Source of the DNA: Cochliopodium minus
Taxonomy: Eukaryota > Discosea > Himatismenida > Cochliopodiidae
NCBI GenBank assembly: GCA_024220525.1
Contig: JAMYWO010000009.1
Span: 1-12,021 of the forward strand
Direction of reading: 5' to 3'
DNA: 12,021 bases
The notes under the pieces: model-generated
Told to the model about the DNA's origin: nothing
What the model saw: only the letters and a program-made list of their open reading frames with translations
Databases searched by the model: none
Translations under genes and position numbers: made by a program
Shown here: piece after piece, positions 1-9,856 of the stretch
How positions within the stretch are numbered: position 1 is the first letter of the stretch
How the letters are laid out: every line of letters starts with the position of its first letter

Positions 1-103
1 ATAAAAAATAAAAAATAAAAAATAAAAAATAAAAAATAAAAAATAAAAAATAAAAAATAAAAAATAACAAATAAAAAATAAAAAATAAAATAAAAAAAAT
101 GAA
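1..103. repeat. 7-bp A-rich tandem repeat (ATAAAAA)n
   Basis: The unit ATAAAAA is repeated almost perfectly from the first base, with small length slips near 66 and 89. It lies downstream of the donor that ends the last visible transportin exon, so it is probably inside a transportin intron. Such a tract is prone to slippage and to assembly breaks, which may be why the sequence starts here. It has no resemblance to a G-rich telomere repeat. Confidence 0.9.
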
Positions 104-148
104 AATAAATGAATAGATTGAATCATTTTTTTAAAAAAATGTTTATAC

Positions 149-2102
149 TTGTTCATTATTTAATTCTTTCATTAAAGAGTCGAAAAGTTCGGCCAATCTA
201 GGCAACATACCAGTGATACAACCCTCAGCAGAAGCACCAATGGCAAGGATTCCACACTCCCTCTTCTTCCAATTGTTGTTATTTAAATATTCTCCAAACA
301 AAATGGGATCCAAAATCTTCAAAATATTTTCCCCAAAAAAATTACAAAGTTGACTAAACCCGTTTGCACAACTCTTTCTAAAGGTCCAAGAAGATACTGC
401 CTTCTCAGATTTTCCTGTTTTTTAAAAAAAATGTGAAAATTAGAGAAGGGCAATTCGTTATGCATTTAAATTATCAAATAAATGAAAAATAAAAAATATT
501 CATTTTTCATAGGTAAGAATGAATAATTTAAAAAAAAATTAATAAAATAAAATTAAAAATGTAATTATAAAATAAGAAATAAAATTGTTCACCTTTCTTA
601 TTTGTTTTAGCAAAAAATGGTTTGATATCTTTTTCTAAATCTTCTCCTTGGTATTCAATGGACATTAGATCTGTGTATTCTTCATCACTATAAACCATTC
701 CGTCCAACAAAATTCTCAGCAAACTGTTTGAAGAAAAAATTTAGAAATTTAATCAATTGATTTTATAATTTAACAAATTAAAATTAACAAGTATCAAGAA
801 TTTTTTAAAAAAGTTTAATTTAAAAAGGTGATGTCTCCTTTAATCATAAAATAATTCAATACATTTTTATAATGGAAAAACTTTTTTTTATTCATGGACA
901 TAATAACAAACTTGTTTTAACATCTATAATCAAAAAAATTAAAAAATATTTTAAACTTCTTCTAGTGTGAAGAAATTAATTTGATAATTTTCTTCTTTCA
1001 ATATGAAAAAATAAAATTGTATGAAAAAATTAATGTCTCAAAAAAAAATTACGCTTCAACATTTGGAGCGAGGACTTGAGAATATTCGATGTATTGAGGA
1101 TCAGCAATAATCTGCCAGTAATTAGAAGCCTCCATGGCCACATCTTCCTCGTCCGAATTAGTCTTGATCATCATCCACTTGATGATCTGGCTGAGGAAAG
1201 ATTCGACAAGGGAGATTTTGTTGTCAGTGATGAAATTGAAGGATTTGCAGATCTCAATGACAACCTCGTTGGACAAGTTTTGATTGGAAGCCAAAGTGAA
1301 AAGATTTTGAAGATATTTCTCCGCGTTGATCACGAATGCTTCTGGCATGTCGATCAAGAAGGTGTTGATTGAGGAGATGCAAGACTTGAGGATCGTTTCG
1401 TTATCTGATTTCATCAGCTCGATCATTGTGGGGATGAGATACACGAGGGGCTTCTGTTCTGATTTTTGCATTTCTCTGTTACAATCCTCGCAGATCAATT
1501 CCAATGTTCCCAACAATCCATCCACTGCATACATATTTTTGTTCATTATATTCGTTTTGATTTGTTGATCCAGAAAATTGCATATCCCTTGCCAATTTTC
1601 GAATCCATCTATTCTTAATATTCCTGAGATCAATGTCGCCGTTGTTCTTCTTATTGATTTTATCGGATCTGATATGCACACCAATATGTTTTGTTTGATC
1701 ATATTTAATACATTTTTCTCTTTTATCATCCCTATTTTATTCTTCAACAACAATCCCGCCACTGTTCTTTCCAATGTTATATTGTTGTTATTGTTCATTT
1801 TTGTAAATACATACAATAAATACAAGATAAATTCATTGAAATTGTTCGAGCTCCATTGTTCAATTTCCTTGATTGATAATATAAGATTAATACCAATATA
1901 ATTATGTAATATATGAGTGTTAAAGTGCAAATATATTAAAATTTTTATTTTTTTCTCAAAATAATTTTTTTTTATTATTTTTTTTTTATTTCGTGATGAA
2001 AACCATATTGATCCTTGTTTGCAATTCTTGTTGGGGAGAATTACTGTGTTTCAAAATCTGCAATATCTTATTAATTCCTTCTTCAGTCGGTTGCCAATTC
2101 AT
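149..2102 (-). CDS. TNPO1: Transportin / karyopherin beta-2, N-terminal half (partial at 3' end)
   Basis: This is a nuclear import receptor that carries PY-NLS cargoes such as hnRNP proteins through the nuclear pore and releases them on RanGTP. I assemble four minus-strand exons: 2004-2102, 1053-1867, 593-723 and 149-414. The introns are GT-AG with donors GTTTTC, GTAATT and GTGAAC, and phases match at every join, giving 437 residues. The start at 2102 is chosen because MNWQPTEEGINKILQ aligns with the human N-terminus. HEAT-repeat landmarks align nearly one to one: AGLLLKNK, ICED, NLFTLA, EEDVAMEA, LDGMVYSD, WTFRKSC and GILAIGASAEGC. The last exon ends EQ at a GTATAA donor, so the C-terminal half, which holds most of the cargo-binding surface, lies left of the window. 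The acidic H8 loop (about residues 319-357) is short: its first half is acidic but the distal Asp/Glu run is replaced by a Lys-rich stretch. Confidence 0.92.
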
Positions 2103-2621
2103 TTTTTAAAAATCAATTTTATTTTTAAATTTTTTTATTTGGTACTGATAATTTTCTCTGACATAAAAGAAGAAATGATAAATAAAGTGGGAGTAATTCC
2201 ATTTTTCAGGAAGAATCCAACTTATAGATTTCTAACGCTAATCTCTGTTATCTTTTTCAATTATTAAAAAAAAAATAATAAAAATAAAAATTTTTGTTTG
2301 AAAGTACCATTTGAGTACTCACATGACAAAAATAAAATTAAAAAAATAAAAAGCAAAATTTTTTTTTGAAATAAAAGAGTAACAAAAACCATCAAATTAC
2401 AATCTTTCTTTTAACAAGTTAAAAATTAAAAAGAAATTAATTCCGAAATAAAGAAAAGAAAAGTATTGGAAATTATTAGATGAGAAATTGTCTTCACATT
2501 TGAAAGAATGTTTTTGAAGAAAAGTAAGGAATTCAAATAGAAAAAAAAAAAAAAAAGATTTTTGAAAATAGAATAAAATAAATTTTAATTAGAATAATAA
2601 TTAATAAATTAATAAAATTTA
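2103..2621. other. Intergenic region between transportin and CCT6
   Basis: This 519-nt gap separates two minus-strand genes and should hold the transportin promoter and 5' leader and the CCT6 3' end. It is mostly A/T with homopolymer runs. The only open frame, on the plus strand around 2019-2267, starts opposite transportin exon 1 and has no coding character. A 5-bp hairpin (AGTAC/GTACT) near 2302-2318 is too small to mean much. I see no RNA gene. Confidence 0.7.
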
Positions 2622-4788
2622 TTATCTCTTTCCAGCTCTCAAAATTTCATCAACTATACAAAAGAAAAAAGAAAAGTAAATATTTAAAAAATTAAAGAGG
2701 TAATAAAAAAAGAAAGTAAGATTTGTTAGTTACCAAGAAGTAATTGTTGAGCAGTGATGCTAGAACTGTGAAGAATATGACGTTTGACACGATAGTTATC
2801 CCAAATACCTTCTCCAACAGGGTCAAGGGTCAAACCAGTATCCAAATCAATACCAGCAATGTGACCCTCATCCAAATCTTCCTGGAGTTTGATGATAGTA
2901 TCTTGAGGATCAAAACCACTGTTGTTAGCCAAAGTTTTAGGGATGACCAAAACAGATTCAGCAAAAACTTTAACACCTAGTTTTTGTTTTCCTTTGATGG
3001 TTTTGTTGAATTCCATAAGATCTTTGTGCAAAGCAATTTCGAAAGAACCAGCTCCAGGAATGATGGATTGATCGAGGATGGTGTTTCTGACAGCACGGAG
3101 ACCATCTCTCAAAGCATCTTTGACTTGGGAAATGGTGTGTTGGTTAGGTCCTTTAACGAGAACAGTGACGGAGAAAGGATCTTTGACACCTTCAACGAAT
3201 GTATATTTCTCTTCACCAAGAGCATATTCATACACAACTCCTGCAAATCCGAGAACATCAGGAGTGAGATCATCGACAGAGTTTACAGGGGAACCACCAC
3301 AAGCCATTGTTAATCTTTCCATGTTTCTTCTCTTTGCTCTTCTCAATGCAAGGATACCTGCCTTTTGGAACATGTCGAGTGACATAGGATCGATTCCTTT
3401 TTGGTTGATCACTACGAACCCGTTGTTGTTTCCTTCGCAAACGTGTTTTTTGAACTCGATAATTTGTTTTACTCTCTTATCTACGAATTGGCGTTCTGCT
3501 TCAACCAACTTTTCTCTTTGCAAAGCATTTTTATAGAAAAGACCAGAGTTAACTTCACTAAAAAAAGAAAAACGATAAGAATCAATGGGAGTAATTGAAA
3601 AAAAAAATGAAATTATCAATCAACTGTGAAAATGATGGATATTTCCCACCAAAACATGTATTTTCAATTTTATATTAATTATATTTGGGTTTTATATTGA
3701 AAGGATAATGGTTTTTTTTTACGTTTTTTCATATTCCAAAGAAACATTACAGGTCAAAATGAATGCATTTTCTACCCTTTTAGGCATTTCAGGATGGCGA
3801 CCACCATGATCCATAACCAACCCCTTGACCAATCTGGTATCAGTATCGACTCTGTGTTGCATAGCGATGATCTCTACCATGAACAAATCGATAGGCTTCT
3901 TATCTCTTCTGATGGTCAAAATGGCATCTACGACGATCTCTGCCAATTGATCAGCCATCTCGTGTCTAACTTTAGTTCTCAATGAAGATTTAGCTACATT
4001 GATGAGGAATTCCTTGCTGAGGATCTCATCTTTTTTGTCGATTTTGAATTGATCGAGGAATTGCAAAGATCTCTTTCTTGCCAATTCTAATCCATCTGTC
4101 AATGCTCTAGGATGCACTTGTTCAGATAATGGCGCCTCGCATTGCTTGAGGATTTCTCCAATCAAAAGAATGCAAGAGGTTGTTCCATCTCCTACAATAT
4201 CATCCATCGCAGTGGCAGTTCTAGCAATCAAATTAGCGGTAGGTTGTTGGATTTGCTATAATAGGGTGTTAAATAGTTTATAGTATACAAATTTTAAAAT
4301 AGAGTTTAATTATGAAGAATATGGATTAATACTTTGTGATGTTCCAATAATGGTGATTATTAATTTTGAATATAAGGATCAAAATAGACTTTGTGTTTAA
4401 AAATCACTATGGAATGGTTGATTTATTAAGATCAATTAAAGAGTTTAAATCAAAATTCATTCAGTATTCAAAATTTTTGGTGTATTGTGAAAAATAAAGG
4501 AATAATTTTTAAAGAATTAATATTGGGTACCATTTCTTGTAATAAAACATTTCCATCTTTTGTTATTTTAATTTCTCCACCACCTGAAATAAGCCTTTAT
4601 TGGATAATGAGAAAAATTAATTTATTTTTAATAAAAAGGTAATTATACATCTTCATAGTTCCTTTTGGTCCAAGATTTGATTGAAGTACTCCCTGTAATC
4701 CTTTAGCACTTGTAATATTTATCATCAATGCTTGATCTTTTCTTGATACCTCAGCATTTTGATTAATTTGATTGAGATTATTTGACAT
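2622..4788 (-). CDS. CCT6: CCT6, zeta subunit of the cytosolic chaperonin TRiC/CCT
   Basis: CCT6 is one of eight paralogous subunits of the cytosolic double-ring ATP-driven chaperonin that folds actin, tubulin and other substrates. I assemble five minus-strand exons: 4649-4788, 4531-4594, 3723-4255, 2734-3557 and 2622-2653. Donors are GTATAA, GTACCC, GTAAAA and GTAACT, and every junction keeps phase. The product is 530 residues, against 531 in human CCT6A. Landmarks are [10 protein letters not shown] and ITKDGN near the N-terminus, the nucleotide-binding [39 protein letters not shown], the helix [11 protein letters not shown] carrying the likely catalytic Asp, PGAG, NNSGFD and the C-terminal WDNYRVK and VDEIL. 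The start at 4788 is chosen because MSNNLNQ... aligns with the human N-terminus; an upstream in-frame ATG at 4863 would add 25 unsupported residues. No key residue is missing, and the stop is TAA. Confidence 0.96.
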
Positions 4789-4932
4789 CTTTTTAAAATT
4801 TAGGAATAATAAGTTTTGTTTGATGTTTAGGATAATTGTTTTTTTTACTGTTTTTGGACTCAAATTTTTTTTATTTTATCACTCTTAAAATAATTAAGAA
4901 TTTTTCTTCAATAAAGAAAATTGAATAATAGA

Positions 4933-5124
4933 TCATTCCATAGAAGCATCATTTGATCTTATTTTACTGATATTAAAAATTTCAATGATTTTCTTCAAAA
5001 ATTCTTGTAAATTCATATAAAATGTAATGACAGTTTTAAAAAATGAATTATTATTGTTGGATTTCAAAAAAATTTGATCAATTTGGGATTGAATGATTAT
5101 ATTGGAGAAGGATTTGTTGGGCAT
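4933..5124 (-). CDS. Small hypothetical protein, 63 residues (doubtful)
   Basis: An open frame starts at an ATG in an A-rich context (AAAATG) at 5124 and ends at TGA. The product is rich in Ile, Phe, Lys and Asn and looks mainly helical: an N-terminal amphipathic stretch, an NNNN tract near residue 23, then a hydrophobic helix around LQEFLKKIIEIF. I recognise no family; a loose resemblance to small histone-fold proteins is not enough to name it. A possible donor, GTAAAATAAG, lies inside the frame near 4977, so the true 3' end may differ. It sits 145 nt upstream of the CCT6 start on the same strand and 89 nt from the divergent TIM17 start. TGA is otherwise unused in this window, which counts against it. 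It could be leader sequence or chance. Confidence 0.35.
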   Translation of the reverse strand: MPNKSFSNIIIQSQIDQIFLKSNNNNSFFKTVITFYMNLQEFLKKIIEIFNISKIRSNDASME

Positions 5125-5213
5125 TTTATTTTATTATTGTTTTATAAAATCAAATGAACTAAAAAAAAATAGTAACAACATCATAAGAAGATCTTTTTCA
5201 TTCAAATAAAAAT
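5125..5213. promoter_or_regulatory. Short divergent 5' region upstream of TIM17
   Basis: These 89 nt lie between the TIM17 ATG and the minus-strand small ORF. If that ORF is not real, the divergent region extends to the CCT6 start at 4788. It is A/T-rich with an A-run before each ATG. I see no convincing TATA element that stands out from the background, so its role is inferred from position only. Confidence 0.4.
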
Positions 5214-6268
5214 ATGAATCCAAATGTGCAAGAAAATAATGAACCATGTCCTATCAAAATCTTCGAGGATTTAGGGGTTGCATATGGAATGGGATTGATT
5301 GGAGGAAGTGTATTTCATGGGATAATTGGATATAGAAAGAATATTCCTGTAAGAAATCAAACATAAGAACTTAAATGAATATAAACAAAAATATATAGCC
5401 TTATTATCAAGTATATGGATGAATATATCAAACATTTTAATTATTTAATCTTCCATCAAAGATTTATATTAAAGATCTTCCATCTTCATTAATCAAACAT
5501 AAAGATAAATCATATATAAAAGTTTCATATAGTATATCTATCATAATGATCCTTTTCATCAAACTTTAAAGAAATTATATAAAAGAATCAATTTAAATAG
5601 TTTAAAAATATTTCAGAGAAAAAAAAATTAATTCTCACTTTATAATCTTTCACTTGTAATTTTTTTGAATATTTAAAAGGGTAACAGATGGAAAGGTATC
5701 AAACAAAGAGTGTCTGCAAGAGCTCCCAAACTTGCAATAAGTTTCGGGAAATGGGGAGGAGGTTTTCAGTTTTTTGAATGCATGATCACTCTTTATACTC
5801 AGTCTTCTACTCCTTGGCATTCCATCGCAGCAGGAGCAATTACAGGAGGTTTAAATAAATTTTTTTTGTAAAGTTTTTGTAGTTTTTGATTTCTACTATT
5901 TTTTTTTTCAATTAAATTTATGTTTTATTTTGTTTTATTTAATATTTTGATTGAAATAATTTTCTTTTTTATTTTAAAAAATAATTTTTAATATTTTAAA
6001 TTTGAATTAACAGTTATTTTTTTTAGGAGTTCTCCAAATAAAATCAGGATTTAAACCGATGTTGTTGTCAGCTTTGGCGGGAGGAGTCATTTTGGGAATG
6101 ATAGAAGGATTGCAATATTATTTGTCAGGTTTGGGTCAAGAAGATTACACTGAGGTCAATCCTTACGGTGCTCCTGTTCCTGTTACTGAGGAAGGTATGA
6201 CTGACAATCCTATGAGAAATGAGGAAATTGAAAAATTGCAAAAAATGAAAGCTAAATTTAATTTTTAA
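5214..6268 (+). CDS. TIM17: TIM17, channel subunit of the TIM23 presequence translocase
   Basis: TIM17 is a multi-pass protein of the mitochondrial inner membrane and forms, with TIM23, the path for presequence proteins. I join 5214-5348, 5680-5848 and 6027-6268 (donors GTAAGA and GTTTAA), giving 181 residues against 171 in human TIM17A. The N-terminal EPCPIKIFEDLG and the loop from GYRKN to ARAP match yeast Tim17 without a length change. Four Gly-rich membrane segments lie at about 17-37, 61-80, 93-110 and 113-133. Cys12 and Cys79 occupy the positions of the known yeast disulfide (Cys10-Cys77). Asp19, Glu78 and Glu128 match the acidic positions lining the yeast Tim17 cavity (D17, D76, E126). 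The C-terminal tail, from about residue 140, is charged and not conserved. The start is the first ATG, in an A-rich context, and the stop is TAA. The gene converges on the next one, with 129 nt between their stops. Confidence 0.95.
5349..5679 (+). other. TIM17 intron 1 (331 nt)
   Basis: This is the longest intron in the window. It begins GTAAGA and ends AAAAG. The flanking protein aligns with yeast Tim17 without a gap, so no exon is hidden here. It is A/T-rich with no other recognisable content. Confidence 0.9.
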
Positions 6269-6397
6269 AATTTGTAAATTTTGAATCACTCACATACAGA
6301 AAAGAAAAAATAATTAATAAAAATTTTTATTTATATTAATTTAAATTTAAATTTAAATAAATTTAATTTTTTAATTTTTCAAAAACTTTTATTTAAA

Positions 6398-9300
6398 TTA
6401 TTTGTTGCTGAAATACACTCTTCTTTGTCCAGTGTTGCTCTCACTGGTGATGGACATAGTGAGATTGGTTTTGGGTTTTTGATTTTTCTCATTATCTTTG
6501 TCTTTTGAGCTATCACGTTTCCTCTTTTTAAAATCATCATTAATAGCAGAAGTAATATTGATTTTGGAGTTTTCACTCAAAGATTTATTTTTATCACTAT
6601 TTGAATTTGATCCTTTATCGTTTAATGATTTTTTATTAATTGGTACATTAGTTTTAGAAGTTGAAGAGGGCGATGATTTTCTTTTGATATCATCGGATTT
6701 TCTAGACAAGCTCCCACTATCTATCTTAAGGGAGCTCTTGTCATCTTTTCTGGGCTGAACGGGAGTATCTTTTTTGAGGGAATCTTTCTTTTGTTGAGAG
6801 GAGGAGCTTTTGTCAGGAGATCTGTTTCTCTTTCTGTCAGTAGGAGATGATCTCTTTTTGTCGGGAGAAGAGTTCCTCTTTCTCTCGGGAGTCTTGGACC
6901 TTCGAGTAGACGAAGTAGGGGAGGATCCCTTTTTCTTTTCGACAGACTTTGATCGATTGCGCCTTTTTTCAGGAGATTTAGATCTGTTCCTCTTTCTTTC
7001 GGAAGGAGGCGATGATCTCTTTTTCTCCACAGAAGATTTCCTTCTTGTGGGAGAAGATCTCTTTTTCTCTACAGGAGAAGATCTCTTTTTTCCCACAGGG
7101 GAAGATCTCTTCTTTTCAGAAGATTTCCTTCTTGTTGGGGAACTCTTTTTCTTTTCGGGAGAAGATCTCTTTTTGTCCACAGGGGGAGAGTTTTTCCTTT
7201 CGAGGGGAGTAGAGGTTTTATTCTTTTCTGGAGATCTTCTTCTTGTGGGAGAAGAAGCCTTCTTCTTTTCAGGAGAAGATCTCTTTTTCTCCACAGGAGG
7301 AGGTTTTTTCTTTTCAGGGGATTTTCTTCTTGTTGGAGAACTCTTCTTTCTCTTTTCAGGAGAGGATCTCTTTTTCTCAGTGGGGGGAGGAGATCTCTTA
7401 TTTTCGGGAGATCTTCTTCTTGTTGGAGGAGAATTCTTCTTTCTGTCTTGAGGAGAAGAAGCTCTATTCTTATCAGAAGAAGGAGGAGGAGATTTCTTTC
7501 TCTCCACGACAGGAGAAGATCTCTTCTTTTCAGGAGACTTCCTTCTGGCAGGAGGAGAATTTTTCTTTTCGGGAGACTTTCTTCTTGTTGGAGGAGAACC
7601 CTTCTTTTTGTCTTGAGGAGAAGAAGCTCTCTTCTTATCAGAAGAAGAAGGAGGAGATTTCTTTCTGTCTGGAGAAGAATTTCTATCATTGTGAGAAGTG
7701 TTGCTGTTTCTCCTTTCAAGGGAACGAGATCTTCTTTTAGGCGGAGATTTTTTTCTTTCGGGGGAGTGGTGATTTCTTCTTGGGGATACCTCGTAATGAT
7801 CGTCGTAGTTTCTCTTGTTGGAGTAGTGGTCGTGGGGAGGGGAGAAGGACTCGTAGCTGTCTCGGGAGTAGGATCTGCGTCTGTTGTCTCTTGGCGAGTA
7901 TCCCCTCTTCTCCCTATCGTAGTTTGAATCCATGGGGTTGTAACTATAATTATAAAAAGGAAAAATCAATTTTTTTATCAAATCAGGAAAACAAAAAAAT
8001 TTAAAAAAAAATCAAAACAAAAAATATTAAAAAATTAAATTGGAAATAATTACAAAAAATTAAAAAATTAAAACATCAAAATAAAAAAGAAATTAAAAGA
8101 AAATAAAATTAAAAAGAAAAAAAATTAAAAAAGAAAAAGAAAGGAAATGTTACTAATTATCATAAAATTCTCCGTCATTATAACGGCCACCACCATAAGA
8201 ATTCTTAAAGTTCCCACCCCTTCCACCACCATAATTATTAGAGTTGGGATACTTCCCACCACCGCCTCTTCTCCCTCTATTATTATTGTTATTGTTATTG
8301 TTATTATTGTTATTGTTCATACGACCTTGGTTTTGAAAATTATCAAAGTTGCCTTTACCCATATGATTGTGATTGTGGTTGTGATTGTGATTGTGATTAT
8401 GATTGTTATTTTGATTATTGTTTTGGTTGTTGTAGTTTTTGTTCATGTTCCCGTCGTTCTTTCTGTCCCTCTTTGGGGTGAACTCGAGGATGGAGAGGAT
8501 CTCTTCGTATTCCATGTCGTCTGGCGGCATCACTTGGATCATGTTTCCGTCCACTTTCCTGTTGTCCAGATTGCTTATTGCTGTTCTTGCTGTTTCTTCG
8601 TCATAATACGAAACAAACACATTTCTAACATTAAAAAAAAATAAAAAAAAATTGAAAAAAAATAAAAATAAAAAAAACAAAATAAAAAATTCAAATAAGT
8701 TTTAATCTTGTATTAAATTCAAATTTTAAAATATTCAAAATTAATAATATGTAAAAAAAAAGAAGAGGCTATATAAATTCCAAAATAAAGATGATGAAAG
8801 AATAAAAAAAAGAAAGGGATTAATTAACAGAAGAAATAGAAAACATTTTAAACAAATATAAAAAAATAGCCTTTAAAGAATATTTTTTGAATACAAAAAA
8901 AAAATAAAAAATAATATTTAATAGATGAGACAAGCAGATAGTTTTTATTTTTACCCTTTTGATTTCCCGTTTTGGTTGTCTTCGTCAAATCGAAGGTACT
9001 TTGTCTTTCCAAACTCTAACACCAAATCTTCTACTGTCTGCTCCGTTGTCCACCATTGGAGGTTTTTGATCAACAAACAGTAGTTTATGTTGTTATCTTC
9101 CTTTAATTAAAAAATGATTTTAAGAAAGGAGAGATTTTAATTTTAACAAGATAAGATAAGATTTTTTTTTTTTTTAAATATTTTTATTTACAGGTTTGAA
9201 TTGCTCAAAATTATTTTCTTCCATTATTTGATCTTCATTTTCCATTTGTGTGATTTGATTTGTGTTGCTTGGTATTGTATATTTTAGCTGTTCGAAAAAA

Positions 9301-9704
9301 TAAAAAATAAAAATAAATTATATATATTAGAATGAGGTGAAATAGGAGAATTTGTATGATTATAATACATCACATAATGATTATAAACGTTAAATTAAAT
9401 TTTGTTTGAAATAGAATTATAATATTATATACTGTTTATAGTAGGTATAGATCATTTGATCTTCGGATAATGTTAATTATTATGTTCATTAAATATTAGT
9501 AATTTTTCAAATATAATAGAAAAAAGGGTTTTATATCTCAATATTCTTTACAAAATCATTTTCGCTTTGATCCAATATATTATTCTCTTCATTTTCATTC
9601 TTGTTAGTATTGTCATTCTCCTCTTTATTCTCATTATTATTTACAGTTTCTTTCTTCTCCTTCTCAGAATCATCGTCATAAATATCCAAATCTTCACTAC
9701 TCAT
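6398..9704 (-). CDS. CFIm68/CPSF6-like pre-mRNA 3'-end processing factor: RRM plus SP/RS-like tail
   Basis: The large subunit of cleavage factor I helps choose poly(A) sites in the nucleus by binding CFIm25 and RNA. I join five minus-strand exons: 9552-9704, 9192-9287, 8955-9100, 8154-8624 and 6398-7943 (donors GTAAAG, GTAAAT, GTAAAA and GTAACA; all phases fit), giving 803 residues. The N-terminal SSEDLDIYDDD recalls the acidic DIYxD start of CPSF6. The RRM (about 90-170) has LLIKNLQWWTTEQ, like the NLTWWTTDED of human CPSF6, then NGKSKG and NVFVSYY. A linker follows with alternating His-Asn (206-219), a 13-Asn run and RGRRGGGG/GGGRGG motifs, then a tail from about 342 dominated by SPEKK, SPTRR and KKRSSP repeats. 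Exon 4 could stop at TAG (8153-8155), but the GT there splices in phase into the SP-rich frame. The alternative is two genes: an RRM protein and an SP-rich protein starting at 7933. Exon 2 is the least certain exon. Confidence 0.78.
6790..7790 (-). repeat. Degenerate SP/KR-rich coding repeat
   Basis: The coding strand is almost pure purine with repeated AAG-AGA-TCT-type codon blocks; on the plus strand the core GATCTCTT recurs about ten times between 6848 and 7521. It encodes KKRSSP, RRKSPEKK and SPTRR units. Within it, 7562-7663 and 7397-7498 encode near-identical blocks of 34 residues (KKSPP..SSD, RASSPQD, SPPTRR, SPE), 165 nt apart, which points to an internal duplication. The low complexity leaves several other frames open as well; those are not genes. 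Confidence 0.85.
8277..8407 (-). repeat. Asn-run and His-Asn trinucleotide-type coding repeats
   Basis: Inside exon 4 of the RRM gene, 8279-8320 is an AAT/AAC run that encodes 13 Asn, and 8357-8400 is an alternating CAC/AAT tract that encodes seven His-Asn pairs. Both stay in frame. They are probably slippage-expanded codon repeats in a disordered linker. Confidence 0.9.
8625..8954 (-). other. Intron 3 of the CFIm68-like gene (330 nt)
   Basis: It runs from GTAAAA after NGKSKG to TTAG before NVFVSYY, and so splits the RRM between its central loop and beta-3. It is A/T-rich with long A-runs. No further exon is needed, since the RRM aligns continuously across the junction. Confidence 0.85.
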
Positions 9705-9856
9705 TTTAAAATAAATAATATGATGTTTATAAAAGCTTGTATTCCAAAGGATATCACAACACTAATTTTTTTTTTATTTTTTTCAGTTTATTAAAATTTT
9801 CCTTTGAAAAAAAATATAAAAAAAAATTCAAAAGATTTGTTTGAATAAAAGAAGAT
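9705..9856. promoter_or_regulatory. Divergent intergenic region (152 nt)
   Basis: This gap separates the start of the CFIm68-like gene (minus) from the start of the mitochondrial carrier (plus), so it must hold the leader and probably the promoter of both. It contains A and T runs and a TTTATAAAAG stretch near 9726. Regulation is inferred from position only. Confidence 0.5.

Noticed and set aside
1-103. Telomere at the left end
   Set aside because: The repeat has no G-rich strand and lies in phase with a transportin intron, so a gene continues past it.
1076-1901. Plus-strand open frames across transportin exon 2
   Set aside because: They lie antisense to an exon that aligns with transportin throughout and show no family resemblance.
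2019-2267. An 82-codon plus-strand frame next to transportin exon 1
   Set aside because: It starts antisense to coding sequence and runs into A/T-rich DNA; the product is a Phe/Ile-rich string expected by chance.
2302-2318. Small hairpin AGTAC-loop-GTACT as a regulatory element
   Set aside because: A 5-bp stem is common by chance and nothing around it supports a function.
2744-3598. Plus-strand open frames across CCT6 exon 4
   Set aside because: They are antisense to a highly conserved CCT6 exon.
4789-4863. Upstream in-frame ATG that would extend CCT6 by 25 residues
   Set aside because: Homology starts at the ATG at 4788 and the extension is A/T-biased with no match to any CCT subunit.
6810-7740. 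Several long open frames on both strands opposite or overlapping the SP/KR-rich region
   Set aside because: They are shadows of a low-complexity purine-rich exon that lacks stops in many frames; their products are Phe/Leu/Ser or Arg/Leu repeats with no domain.
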